A stretch of 13,474 nt of DNA from contig JAHENE010000029.1 of NCBI GenBank assembly GCA_024643305.1, positions 1-13,474 of the forward strand. Reading direction: 5' to 3'. The first letter of the stretch is position 1, and each line of letters starts with the position of its first letter. The notes below the pieces were generated by a model. That model was given only the letters and a program-made list of their open reading frames with translations, searched no databases and had not been told where the DNA came from. The DNA is from Thiobacillaceae bacterium (GTDB taxonomy: Bacteria > Pseudomonadota > Gammaproteobacteria > Burkholderiales > Thiobacillaceae). Positions 1 to 6,273 of this stretch are shown piece by piece. Both the position numbers and the translations under genes were made by a program.

Positions 1-1
1 C

Positions 2-394
2 GGAAGGAAATTCGACGGTAGTGTCAAGCGGGTGGCGCCTTATGTCACCGAGGTGGAAAAACAGGCCCGCACGGTGGATGTGGAGGTAAATTTCAGCAAT
101 CCGGATGAAGTGCCCAAGAACCTGCTCGCCGGTTACAGTGCGGACGTGGAAATCATTCTGGAGGCGCGCGAGAAAGTTTTGCGCGTGCCCACCCAGGCCA
201 TTCAGGATGGCAACAAGGTGCTGATCCTTCCCGCAGACGGTGAAAAACTGCAGGAGAAGACTTTTACGCCTGGCCTCGCGAACTGGGCCTACACGGAAGT
301 CAGCCAGGGCCTGACACAAGGCCAACGCATGGTTTCGAGCTTTGAAAACGAAGCCATCAAGTCCGGTGCGATTGCCAAATCCAAGGGCAAATGA
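2..394 (+). CDS. HlyD/MacA-family periplasmic adaptor subunit, C-terminal part (5' end outside window)
   Basis: The reading frame is open from base 2 and ends at TGA 392-394, giving 130 visible residues; the start lies upstream of the window. The visible part looks like the last beta-barrel and membrane-proximal region of a membrane fusion protein: a segment reading VAPYVTEVEKQARTVDVEV, an L-AGYSADVEI stretch, and then the typical VLRVPTQAIQDGNKVLI strand pair followed by a G-L-GQRMVSS tail. Proteins of this family bridge an inner-membrane transporter and an outer-membrane channel across the periplasm. The downstream ATPase start codon overlaps its stop (ATGA at 391-394), so it belongs to the same transport operon. 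A GTG at 32 is in frame, but the coding signal continues upstream of it, so it is not the real start. The family is fairly certain; the substrate is unknown. Confidence 0.85.
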   Translation, partial: GRKFDGSVKRVAPYVTEVEKQARTVDVEVNFSNPDEVPKNLLAGYSADVEIILEAREKVLRVPTQAIQDGNKVLILPADGEKLQEKTFTPGLANWAYTEVSQGLTQGQRMVSSFENEAIKSGAIAKSKGK

Positions 395-1068
395 TGATCA
401 GCCTTTCGAATATCTCCCGCATCTTCATCATGGGAGATCAGGAAGTGCGGGCGTTAAATCATATCAACCTGAATATCACGGCGGGCGAATACCTGTCGGT
501 GATGGGTCCATCGGGTTCAGGCAAGTCCACGCTACTGAACATCATAGGGATATTGGACCGGCCCACCAGTGGAACCTACCTGTTGGAAAAACGCGATGTC
601 ACTGCCCTGTCCGAGGTTGAACAAGCCAAGGTGCGGCGTGAACGCATCGGCTTCATTTTCCAGTCGTTTCATCTGGTGCCGCGTCTTACCGCGGCTGAAA
701 ACATCGAACTTCCATTGATCCTGGAGGGATTATCTCTGCAGGAACGCAAGGCGCGCGTTGCAGCCGTGCTGGAAGAAACCGACCTGACTGATCGCGCCAG
801 CCACCGGCCAGCCGAACTCTCGGGCGGCCAGCGCCAGCGCGTTGCCATTGCGCGCGCAACCATTCTCAAGCCTGCCGTGCTGCTTGCGGACGAGCCTACG
901 GGAAACCTGGACCACAAGACTGGCGCGGAAGTTGTGGCCTTGCTGGAAAAACTGCATCACGGCGGCACGACCGTCATTGTCGTCACCCACGACCGCGAAC
1001 TGGGCGGCCGGGCACACCGAAAAGTCCAAATGCGCGATGGTGAAATCATCGAGGACAAGAGCACCTGA
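391..1068 (+). CDS. ABC transporter ATP-binding protein, MacB/LolD type
   Basis: This 225-residue stand-alone nucleotide-binding subunit powers the neighbouring permeases by ATP hydrolysis on the cytoplasmic face. All catalytic motifs are intact: Walker A GPSGSGKS at residues 39-46, Q-loop glutamine 91, signature LSGGQ at 143-147, Walker B ending LLADEP around 164-169 with catalytic E168, D-loop GNLD, and H-loop histidine 200. Length and motif spacing match the MacB/LolD/FtsE class, in which the ATPase works with FtsX-fold permeases. The start is ATG 391, overlapping the adaptor stop as ATGA; a second ATG at 394 is equally possible. The permease gene starts 10 bases after its stop. The context (adaptor before, two MacB-like permeases after) argues for a MacAB-like export or lipoprotein/lipid-transfer machine rather than cell-division FtsE. 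Confidence 0.95.
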   Translation: MMISLSNISRIFIMGDQEVRALNHINLNITAGEYLSVMGPSGSGKSTLLNIIGILDRPTSGTYLLEKRDVTALSEVEQAKVRRERIGFIFQSFHLVPRLTAAENIELPLILEGLSLQERKARVAAVLEETDLTDRASHRPAELSGGQRQRVAIARATILKPAVLLADEPTGNLDHKTGAEVVALLEKLHHGGTTVIVVTHDRELGGRAHRKVQMRDGEIIEDKST

Positions 1069-1078
1069 GGTCTTATCC

Positions 1079-2281
1079 ATGACAATCAAAGACGCCCTCA
1101 GGCTCTCTTTCCATACCGTCGTCAGCTATCGGCTGCGTGCCCTTTTGATTCTGCTGGCGATGGCGTTGGGCGTTGCGGCAGTCGTGGTGCTGACTTCGTT
1201 GGGAGAAGGTGCCCGTCGTTTCGTGGTGGGCCAGTTCTCTTCGCTGGGCACCAACCTCGTGATTGTTTTTCCGGGCCGCGCTGAAACAACCGGCGGTTTT
1301 CCAGGGTCGTTGATAGGCGAAACGCCGCGCGACCTGACGCTTGATGATGCGGCCAGCTTGGCAACCATACACGGGGTACGCCGATACGCACCGCTCAATG
1401 TAGGGGCTTCCGAATTAAGTGGTGGCGGCCGCTTGCGTGAAATCACCGTTCTCGGTAGCACAGCAGATTTCTTTCAAATACGCCACATGAGTCTTGCTCA
1501 AGGCAGATTTACTGCCGATAGCGGACCCAACCCCGCAGAAATTGTTCTTGGTACAGCCTTGGCAAGAGAGTTGTTTCCTCTTGGCAATGCGCTGGGTCAA
1601 CGGGTTCGGCTGGGCGACAGGCGATTCCGTGTCGCGGGCATATTGGTACCCCAGGGAGAAAGCATGGGGTTCAACACCGACGAAATTGCAATCATCCCGG
1701 TTGATCATGCCCAGGCGCTCTTCAATACCCAGTCCTTGTTTCGAATCCTGATCGAAGCCGAGAACCGCGCCGCCATCGAGCCGACCAAAGCAGCCGTCCG
1801 CAAGGCGCTTACACTACGACATGATGGCGAGGAAGACGTTACCGTCATTACACAGGATGCAGTGTTGGCCACGTTCGACCGCATACTTAGCGCACTGACG
1901 TTTGCCGTCGCCGGTATTGCTGCAATCAGTCTTGCAGTGGCTGGCATCCTTGTGATGAACGTCATGCTGGTTGCGGTCAGCCAGCGTACATCGGAGATCG
2001 GCCTGCTCAAGGCATTAGGCGCGACACGCCAGGACATCAAGCGTTTGTTTCTGATGGAAACGCTCTGGTTATCGCTGGCAGGCGCAGCTGCCGGCATGGC
2101 GCTTGGCTATGCTGGAGCCATGTTATTGCGGCTGGCCTATCCGCAGCTTCCGGCCTATCCGCCCCACTGGGCTGGCTTGGCGGCCATTGTCACTGCCTTT
2201 GTAACAGGGATCATCGCAAGCTTGATGCCAGCGAGCCGCGCATCAAAGCTTGATCCCGTGCTGGCGCTGTCTCGCAAATGA
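1079..2281 (+). CDS. ABC transporter permease, MacB/FtsX type (first of two paralogues)
   Basis: This is a 400-residue inner-membrane permease with MacB architecture: a hydrophobic helix at about residues 20-41, a periplasmic core domain of roughly 230 residues, and three C-terminal helices (about 273-297, 322-348 and 361-383). The FtsX-domain hallmark EIGLLKALGAT lies just before the third helix. The start is ATG 1079, with a TGAGG element about eight bases upstream; the frame is open further 5', but that part lies within the ATPase gene in another frame. Unlike classical MacB there is no fused ATPase domain; the partner ATPase is the preceding gene. The stop overlaps the start of the next permease (ATGA 2278-2281). 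It is clearly related to that permease along its full length, so the two may form a heterodimer. Substrate unknown. Confidence 0.93.
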   Translation: MTIKDALRLSFHTVVSYRLRALLILLAMALGVAAVVVLTSLGEGARRFVVGQFSSLGTNLVIVFPGRAETTGGFPGSLIGETPRDLTLDDAASLATIHGVRRYAPLNVGASELSGGGRLREITVLGSTADFFQIRHMSLAQGRFTADSGPNPAEIVLGTALARELFPLGNALGQRVRLGDRRFRVAGILVPQGESMGFNTDEIAIIPVDHAQALFNTQSLFRILIEAENRAAIEPTKAAVRKALTLRHDGEEDVTVITQDAVLATFDRILSALTFAVAGIAAISLAVAGILVMNVMLVAVSQRTSEIGLLKALGATRQDIKRLFLMETLWLSLAGAAAGMALGYAGAMLLRLAYPQLPAYPPHWAGLAAIVTAFVTGIIASLMPASRASKLDPVLALSRK

Positions 2282-3477
2282 AACTTGCCGACAGTTTATA
2301 TTTCTCCTGGCGTGCGCTCACAGCGCAAAAGCAGCGTACAGCCCTTTCCGCCGGCGGCATCGCCGTAGGCATCGCGGCAATCATTCTTTTGACTTCCATC
2401 GGTGAAGGAATTCATCAATTTGTGGTTTCCGAATTCACGCAATTCGGCACCCACCTCATCAATATCACGCCGGGAAAAACACAAACCCACGGCGCATCTG
2501 TCGGTTCCATCGGCTCCACCCGGCCCATTACCCTGGATGATGTGGAAGCGCTCAGAGCCGTACCCAACGCACGCTTCGTCAATGGAGGCGTCATGGGCAA
2601 TGCAGAAATCCGTTTTGGCAATCGGGTTCGTCGTGTCATGGTTTATGGAGAAGGAGCTGAATTCTCCCGTGCTTTCAGCATGAGCGTAAATGTAGGAAAT
2701 TTTCTTCCGCCTGACAGTGCCGATTCTGCGAGAGCTTTTGCTGTTCTGGGTTCCAAGGCTCGCCAGGAACTGTTTGGTGCTGAGAATCCTTTAGGCAAGG
2801 TAATCAAGGTAGGTGGCAATCGATTCCGTGTCATTGGCGTCATGGCATCGAAGGGCCAGGTCTTGGGATTCGATCTCGATGATACGGTGTACATTCCTAC
2901 CGCACGCGCATTGGAATTGTTCAACCGCGAAGGCGTGATGGAAGCGCATGTGGTGTATCGGCCAGACGCACAAGTGGAAACTGTGGTGGAGAACATCAAG
3001 CGCATCCTGCTTGCACGCCACGGACGCGAGGATTTCACTGTCACCCCCCAGCAGCAAATGTTGTCCACGCTTTCCACCGTACTGGATGTGCTCACCTTTG
3101 CGGTCGCCGCATTGGGCGGCATTTCGCTTCTTGTTGGCGCCGTCGGTATCATCACCCTAATGCATATTTCCGTGCATGAACGCGTTGCGGAGATTGGTTT
3201 GTTAAAAGCACTGGGCGCCACCAAGAATGGCATACGCAGCCTGTTTCTGATCGAGTCGGCCGGACTTTCGGTTCTTGGCGGTATTGTCGGACTGGGTGGG
3301 GGCGGTGCAATAGCCTGGTTACTGCAAACTCTGGTACCTGCATTGCCGGTTCAAGTGCCATGGGATTACGTATTGGGCGCGCTGATCGCCTCCATGCTCA
3401 TTGGCCTGGGTGCCGGTGTGATGCCGGCATGGATGGCAGCACAAATGGACCCGGTTGAATCCTTGCGGGCTGATTAA
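2278..3477 (+). CDS. ABC transporter permease, MacB/FtsX type (second paralogue)
   Basis: This 399-residue permease has the same layout as the preceding gene: an N-terminal helix near residues 20-41 followed by a LLTSIGEG segment (LTSLGEG in the neighbour), a periplasmic MacB-type core, and three C-terminal helices with the conserved EIGLLKALGAT motif before the second of them. The near-equal length and collinear motifs suggest an old tandem duplication; the sequences have diverged well beyond a recent copy, especially in the periplasmic domain. The ATG at 2278 overlaps the stop of the first permease, which implies translational coupling and roughly equal production. Together with the ATPase and adaptor, it probably forms an ATP-driven exporter that moves a periplasmic or membrane substrate outward (mechanotransmission in MacB; lipoprotein extraction in LolCDE). 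Confidence 0.93.
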   Translation: MKLADSLYFSWRALTAQKQRTALSAGGIAVGIAAIILLTSIGEGIHQFVVSEFTQFGTHLINITPGKTQTHGASVGSIGSTRPITLDDVEALRAVPNARFVNGGVMGNAEIRFGNRVRRVMVYGEGAEFSRAFSMSVNVGNFLPPDSADSARAFAVLGSKARQELFGAENPLGKVIKVGGNRFRVIGVMASKGQVLGFDLDDTVYIPTARALELFNREGVMEAHVVYRPDAQVETVVENIKRILLARHGREDFTVTPQQQMLSTLSTVLDVLTFAVAALGGISLLVGAVGIITLMHISVHERVAEIGLLKALGATKNGIRSLFLIESAGLSVLGGIVGLGGGGAIAWLLQTLVPALPVQVPWDYVLGALIASMLIGLGAGVMPAWMAAQMDPVESLRAD

Positions 3478-3478
3478 G

Positions 3479-4576
3479 ATGTCCATGACGGAATTTGATA
3501 TCACCTACTATGCCCCCGGTTTTCCGGCACATGGCAATAAAGCCAGAGCCTCTTTTGTCGATGGCTCGCTCGTCATCAATGGCCAAGAGGTCAAGGTGCC
3601 ACTTTCTGAAATCGGCGTGACACTGGGCGGATTTGATCACAAACAACTATACCTGTTCTGGCATCACGAGGAAGGCCGCTATGCCATTAGCCCGGTCGAT
3701 GGGAATGCATTGGAGCAATTGCAGAAAAGCACGCCTGAGCCGCTAGCTGGTCTTTTGAAAAATGCAGTCAAAGATGCCTCACGCAAAGCACGCCGCTCGC
3801 ATTTTGGCCTGGGTGTGCTGGGATTGTTTCTGCTATTGCCGCTGCTGCTGGCAGGCCTTGTAGTCTGGCAATCGCACTCGATTGCAGGTTGGGCCGCCGG
3901 ATACATTTCCATCGAGAATGAACAGAAGCTGGGCGAAATGGCATTCCAGCAAGCCACGGCCGGCATGAAGTTGCGACAGGGTGGCATGGATGCAGCCGCC
4001 GTCCGGGAGATCGGTTCCAGACTTACTCAAGGATCAAAGTACAAGTACCAGTGGTACGTTGCAGAAGATCCCAGCATCAACGCTTTCGCGGTGCCGGGAG
4101 GTTACGTCGTTGTCAACACCGGATTGATCCAGGCCGCAGACTCCGCAGAAGAAGTTGCCGGTGTGTTGGCGCACGAAGTACAGCATGTGGAATTGCGTCA
4201 TACGCTCAAGAACATGCTGCATTCGCTGGGACTGCGCGCTGCGCTGGCGCTCGCCCTTGGCGATGTCGGCAGTTCTGCGTTGGGCAATGTCGCTGCCCAA
4301 CTGAGCGAACTCAGGTTCAGCCGAGACCTGGAAAGCGAGGCGGACAAAAACGGGCTTGCCGCGCTTAGAAATTCCGGCATCGCACCGCAGGGCATGGTGA
4401 GATTTTTTGACAAGCTGCGCAAGCAGGAAGGCGCAACGCCCCCTGCGCTCCTGTCCACCCATCCGGCGAGCGAAGACCGCATGAGAGTATTGCAGGAGAT
4501 GATCAAGGAACAGGGCGCCTGGCCGGCAAAGCCCTTGCCTTACGATTGGACAATTGTTAAATCCACTTCAAAATGA
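3479..4576 (+). CDS. Membrane-anchored M48 family zinc metallopeptidase
   Basis: The product is 365 residues from ATG 3479; a second ATG at 3485 is a possible alternative. The zinc site is intact: HEVQH at residues 232-236 supplies two histidines and the catalytic glutamate, and ESEADKNG (E287 as third ligand) is the usual second M48 motif. A single strong transmembrane helix lies at about 109-130, preceded by a roughly 100-residue N-terminal domain and a basic KARR stretch, so the protease domain is predicted to face the periplasm. The N-terminal domain (ITYYAPGF, DGSLVINGQ, FWHHEEGRYAI) resembles the small domain found in front of M48 peptidases in betaproteobacteria, from memory only. Members of this clan (HtpX, BepA/LoiP, Ste24) degrade or process membrane and outer-membrane proteins. 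It starts one base after the permease stop and overlaps the next gene by ATGA, so it may work on the exporter or its client. Confidence 0.93.
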   Translation: MSMTEFDITYYAPGFPAHGNKARASFVDGSLVINGQEVKVPLSEIGVTLGGFDHKQLYLFWHHEEGRYAISPVDGNALEQLQKSTPEPLAGLLKNAVKDASRKARRSHFGLGVLGLFLLLPLLLAGLVVWQSHSIAGWAAGYISIENEQKLGEMAFQQATAGMKLRQGGMDAAAVREIGSRLTQGSKYKYQWYVAEDPSINAFAVPGGYVVVNTGLIQAADSAEEVAGVLAHEVQHVELRHTLKNMLHSLGLRAALALALGDVGSSALGNVAAQLSELRFSRDLESEADKNGLAALRNSGIAPQGMVRFFDKLRKQEGATPPALLSTHPASEDRMRVLQEMIKEQGAWPAKPLPYDWTIVKSTSK

Positions 4577-4878
4577 AACGTGTCTATCTTGCCGCCAATT
4601 TGATGGATGCGCAGATCGCGGTGGATGTGCTGGCAATACAAGGTATCAAGACGCACATTTTCAACGCCAATGCAGTGGGTGCAGTAGGTGAACTTGCCGC
4701 CATACAAATGTGGCCTGAAGTGTGGGTGGATGAAGATTCGGATTCAGAACAGGCAAGGCAGTTGTTGCAGCAATTGCACGCCACCTCAAGCCATGGCAGC
4801 AAAACCTGCCCGCATTGCGGCGAGGAAAACCCGGAAAATTTTCTCAGCTGCTGGAACTGCAATCAGGCACTGATTTAA
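4573..4878 (+). CDS. DUF2007-like small protein with C-terminal zinc ribbon
   Basis: This is a 101-residue soluble protein. Residues 1-70 have the pattern of the DUF2007 'putative signal transducing protein' family: MKRVYLAANLMDAQIAVDVL, then GIKTHIFNANA, then a WPEVWVDEDS strand with QARQLLQQL helix. This ferredoxin-like fold is related to the regulatory PII-like/ACT-like group, and no specific biochemical role is established. The C-terminus carries a four-cysteine zinc ribbon (C79, C82, C93, C96; CPHCGEENPEN then CWNC). The ATG at 4573 overlaps the M48 stop, making it the last gene of the exporter operon. Its TAA at 4876-4878 interlocks with the stop of the opposing gene. Family call is good; function is unknown. 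Confidence 0.85.
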   Translation: MKRVYLAANLMDAQIAVDVLAIQGIKTHIFNANAVGAVGELAAIQMWPEVWVDEDSDSEQARQLLQQLHATSSHGSKTCPHCGEENPENFLSCWNCNQALI

Positions 4879-5237
4879 GGCGAGGACGCTTTCCCTTCCG
4901 CCCTTGAGTCGTATTGGTGCCGAAAAATGTTTTCCAACTCGTCGATGACTTCAGATGCCGGCACACCCTGCACGATATGGCGTGTCATTTGCGCCGAGGT
5001 TTCATGCAGAAGCTTGTTGCGTTCCAGCATCGGGTAACTTGCCATCAGTCTCTGGATGGCCTTGACCACGGATTCCTGTTCGGGGCGCGGAATATGAACC
5101 GGCACCTGGGACACGGCATTCAGGCCTTCTTCTTGATCACGCCTGGACAGAAATTCGGCATATTCCAAAAGCGCTGCCTGCCTGGCGGTTGAAAGATCGC
5201 GAAACAGCCTGAGCAGCTTCTTGCTTTCGCCACTCAT
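4875..5237 (-). CDS. Conserved-looking hypothetical protein, 120 residues
   Basis: I do not recognise this protein. It has no signal peptide or membrane helix and is charged and apparently mostly helical. Residues about 5-35 (LLRLFRDLSTARQAALLEYA, then EFLSRRD) resemble the short helical segment seen in small regulatory or antitoxin-like proteins. Residues 55-70 (ESVVKAIQRLMASYPML) and 95-112 (ASEVIDELENIFRHQY) form further amphipathic helices. It begins six bases after the LysR gene stop on the same strand, so the two are probably co-transcribed, and the ribosome-binding site would lie in the LysR 3' end. Its coding nature is supported by lack of any competing longer frame, tight packing between genes and plausible composition. 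A partner or modulator role for the LysR protein is only a guess. Confidence 0.7.
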   Translation of the reverse strand: MSGESKKLLRLFRDLSTARQAALLEYAEFLSRRDQEEGLNAVSQVPVHIPRPEQESVVKAIQRLMASYPMLERNKLLHETSAQMTRHIVQGVPASEVIDELENIFRHQYDSRAEGKASSP

Positions 5238-5243
5238 GCGGAA

Positions 5244-6191
5244 TCAACGATTTCCCTTGCCGGCAGCAGCCGTTTTTTTCAGGGATGCGGCGGGCTCGCA
5301 CATACGGAAACGCTCTTCGACAAAATCGATAAACGCATCCAGCAGTTTGCTGCGGAACTTGTCCGGCGCAAAAACCAGTGAAAGCGGACGGCGCAGGGGG
5401 GGGTCCAGCGGAATCGCAACAAGTTCGCCCAGTTTGATTTCCCGGCTCACTGTCGCCGCAGAAAGAATCGCCACGCCAAGCCCTGCATGCACCGCGCCCT
5501 TGATAGCCTCACGGCTGCCAAGCTCCATCTCGATATGCAAGTCGTCTGGATTGATGCCATGGTCACGGAAATACTGGTCAACCACCTCGCGCGTGCCGGA
5601 ACCCATCTCCCGCGAAACGTAGGGCTGCACTGCCAAATCTTTTGCCTTGACCACGCCTTTTTTTGCCAGTGGGTTGTCGGGCGAACAGATCATGACCAGC
5701 TCGTCGTCACAACAGGCGTGCACTTTAAGCGTTGGGTGATGCGGTACCGATTCAATCAGTCCAATATCGAGCGCGTGCTCGGCAACCTTGTTCTCGATGG
5801 TTTCCGAGTTGGCAACCATCAGCCGCGCCTGCACGTCAGGGTAGCGCGCCTTGAAATCACCGAGAATGCGCGGCAACTGATATTCGGCAATGGTGGTGGA
5901 CGCGCCGATCATCAGTGGCCCTGTCACCTGGCCGGTGAGTTCGGCCACACGCGCTTCCATTTCGGCCGACATCGCCAGGATGCGTTCGGCGTAACCCATG
6001 ACCAGATTTCCGGCAGGCGTGAGTGATATCCTGCCGTGGCTGCGCTCGAAAAGGCGGGTATTGAAATGCTCCTCCAACTGTTTCACCTGAAAGGTGACAG
6101 CGGGCTGAGTCATGTAAAGCAGTTCGGCAGCTTTTGTAAAACTGAGCTGCTTGGCAACGGTGTAGAATACTTGCAGTCTGCGGTCAGCCAT
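5244..6191 (-). CDS. LysR-family transcriptional regulator
   Basis: This 315-residue DNA-binding regulator has the usual family length. The N-terminal winged helix-turn-helix spans residues 5-65 (FYTVAKQLSFTKAAELLYMT, QPAVTFQVKQLEEHF, TRLFERSHGRISLTPAG). The effector domain, of type 2 periplasmic-binding fold, runs from about 92 (PLMIGASTTIAEYQLPRILG) to about 295. A short lysine- and alanine-rich tail ends the protein. The N-terminal and linker sequences resemble the CbbR/CysB-like branch, but I cannot fix the ligand. The start at 6191 is supported by a GGAG element seven bases upstream on the minus strand. It is divergent from lplT across 82 bases, so autoregulation and control of the lplT-headed gene set is the natural inference. 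A run of eight G/C bases lies in the effector domain (5396-5403). Confidence 0.95.
   Translation of the reverse strand: MADRRLQVFYTVAKQLSFTKAAELLYMTQPAVTFQVKQLEEHFNTRLFERSHGRISLTPAGNLVMGYAERILAMSAEMEARVAELTGQVTGPLMIGASTTIAEYQLPRILGDFKARYPDVQARLMVANSETIENKVAEHALDIGLIESVPHHPTLKVHACCDDELVMICSPDNPLAKKGVVKAKDLAVQPYVSREMGSGTREVVDQYFRDHGINPDDLHIEMELGSREAIKGAVHAGLGVAILSAATVSREIKLGELVAIPLDPPLRRPLSLVFAPDKFRSKLLDAFIDFVEERFRMCEPAASLKKTAAAGKGNR
5396..5403. repeat. Homopolymer G8 (C8 on the coding strand) inside the LysR gene
   Basis: Eight consecutive G bases on the plus strand form a C8 tract in the LysR coding strand, in the segment encoding LDPPLRRP near residue 263. Nothing in the surrounding frame is broken. 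It is noted because tracts of this length are prone to slippage and to sequencing error. Confidence 0.9.
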
Positions 6192-6209
6192 GGTTTGGCT
6201 CCGTTATGT

Positions 6210-6239
6210 TTGTGAATCCAGAAAAGTTTTTTATTTAAT
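6210..6239 (+). promoter_or_regulatory. Candidate sigma-70-like promoter for lplT
   Basis: TTGTGA at 6210-6215 (four of six consensus bases) and TTTAAT at 6234-6239 (five of six) are separated by 18 bases, placing a transcript start near 6246 and a short leader before the TTG start at 6274. The -10 lies inside the palindrome at 6231-6244. This is a weak sequence-only prediction. Confidence 0.3.
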
Positions 6240-6244
6240 CATAA
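6231..6244. promoter_or_regulatory. Candidate LysR-type operator, TTA-N8-TAA palindrome
   Basis: TTATTTAATCATAA has inverted arms TTAT and ATAA around six bases, which fits the TTA-N7/8-TAA form of the T-N11-A LysR box known for CbbR and relatives. It sits in the middle of the LysR/lplT divergent region and covers candidate -10 elements for both directions. The downstream arm begins an ATAAG at 6241-6245 that is repeated at 6261-6265, exactly 20 bases (two helical turns) apart, which could be a second half-site. No binding data are available; the call rests on symmetry and position. Confidence 0.45.
6238..6243 (-). promoter_or_regulatory. Candidate -10 element for the LysR gene
   Basis: On the minus strand these bases read TATGAT, one mismatch from TATAAT, about 46 bases before the LysR start codon. 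No convincing -35 is present at the right distance, as is common for promoters that depend on an activator. The element overlaps the palindrome, which would allow autorepression. Confidence 0.3.
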
Positions 6245-6273
6245 GTGCGCCTTTTACGCCATAAGAAACAGTT

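Noticed and set aside
842..1078. Possible 79-residue N-terminal extension of the first permease, in frame and open
   Set aside because: It lies entirely inside the ATPase gene in another frame, and its residues look like shadow coding. ATG 1079 has a Shine-Dalgarno and yields the normal MacB-type N-terminus.
2643..3233. Antisense open frame of 196 codons over the second permease
   Set aside because: Low-complexity serine/threonine/arginine-rich translation with no motif, opposite a strong real gene. The same judgement applies to antisense frames at 11216-11791 and 12393-13007, and to the frames over the LysR gene (5487-6026) and lplT (6384-7046).
3455..3478. TTG start eight codons upstream for the M48 peptidase
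   Set aside because: It lies inside the second permease gene; ATG 3479 directly after the permease stop is more plausible.
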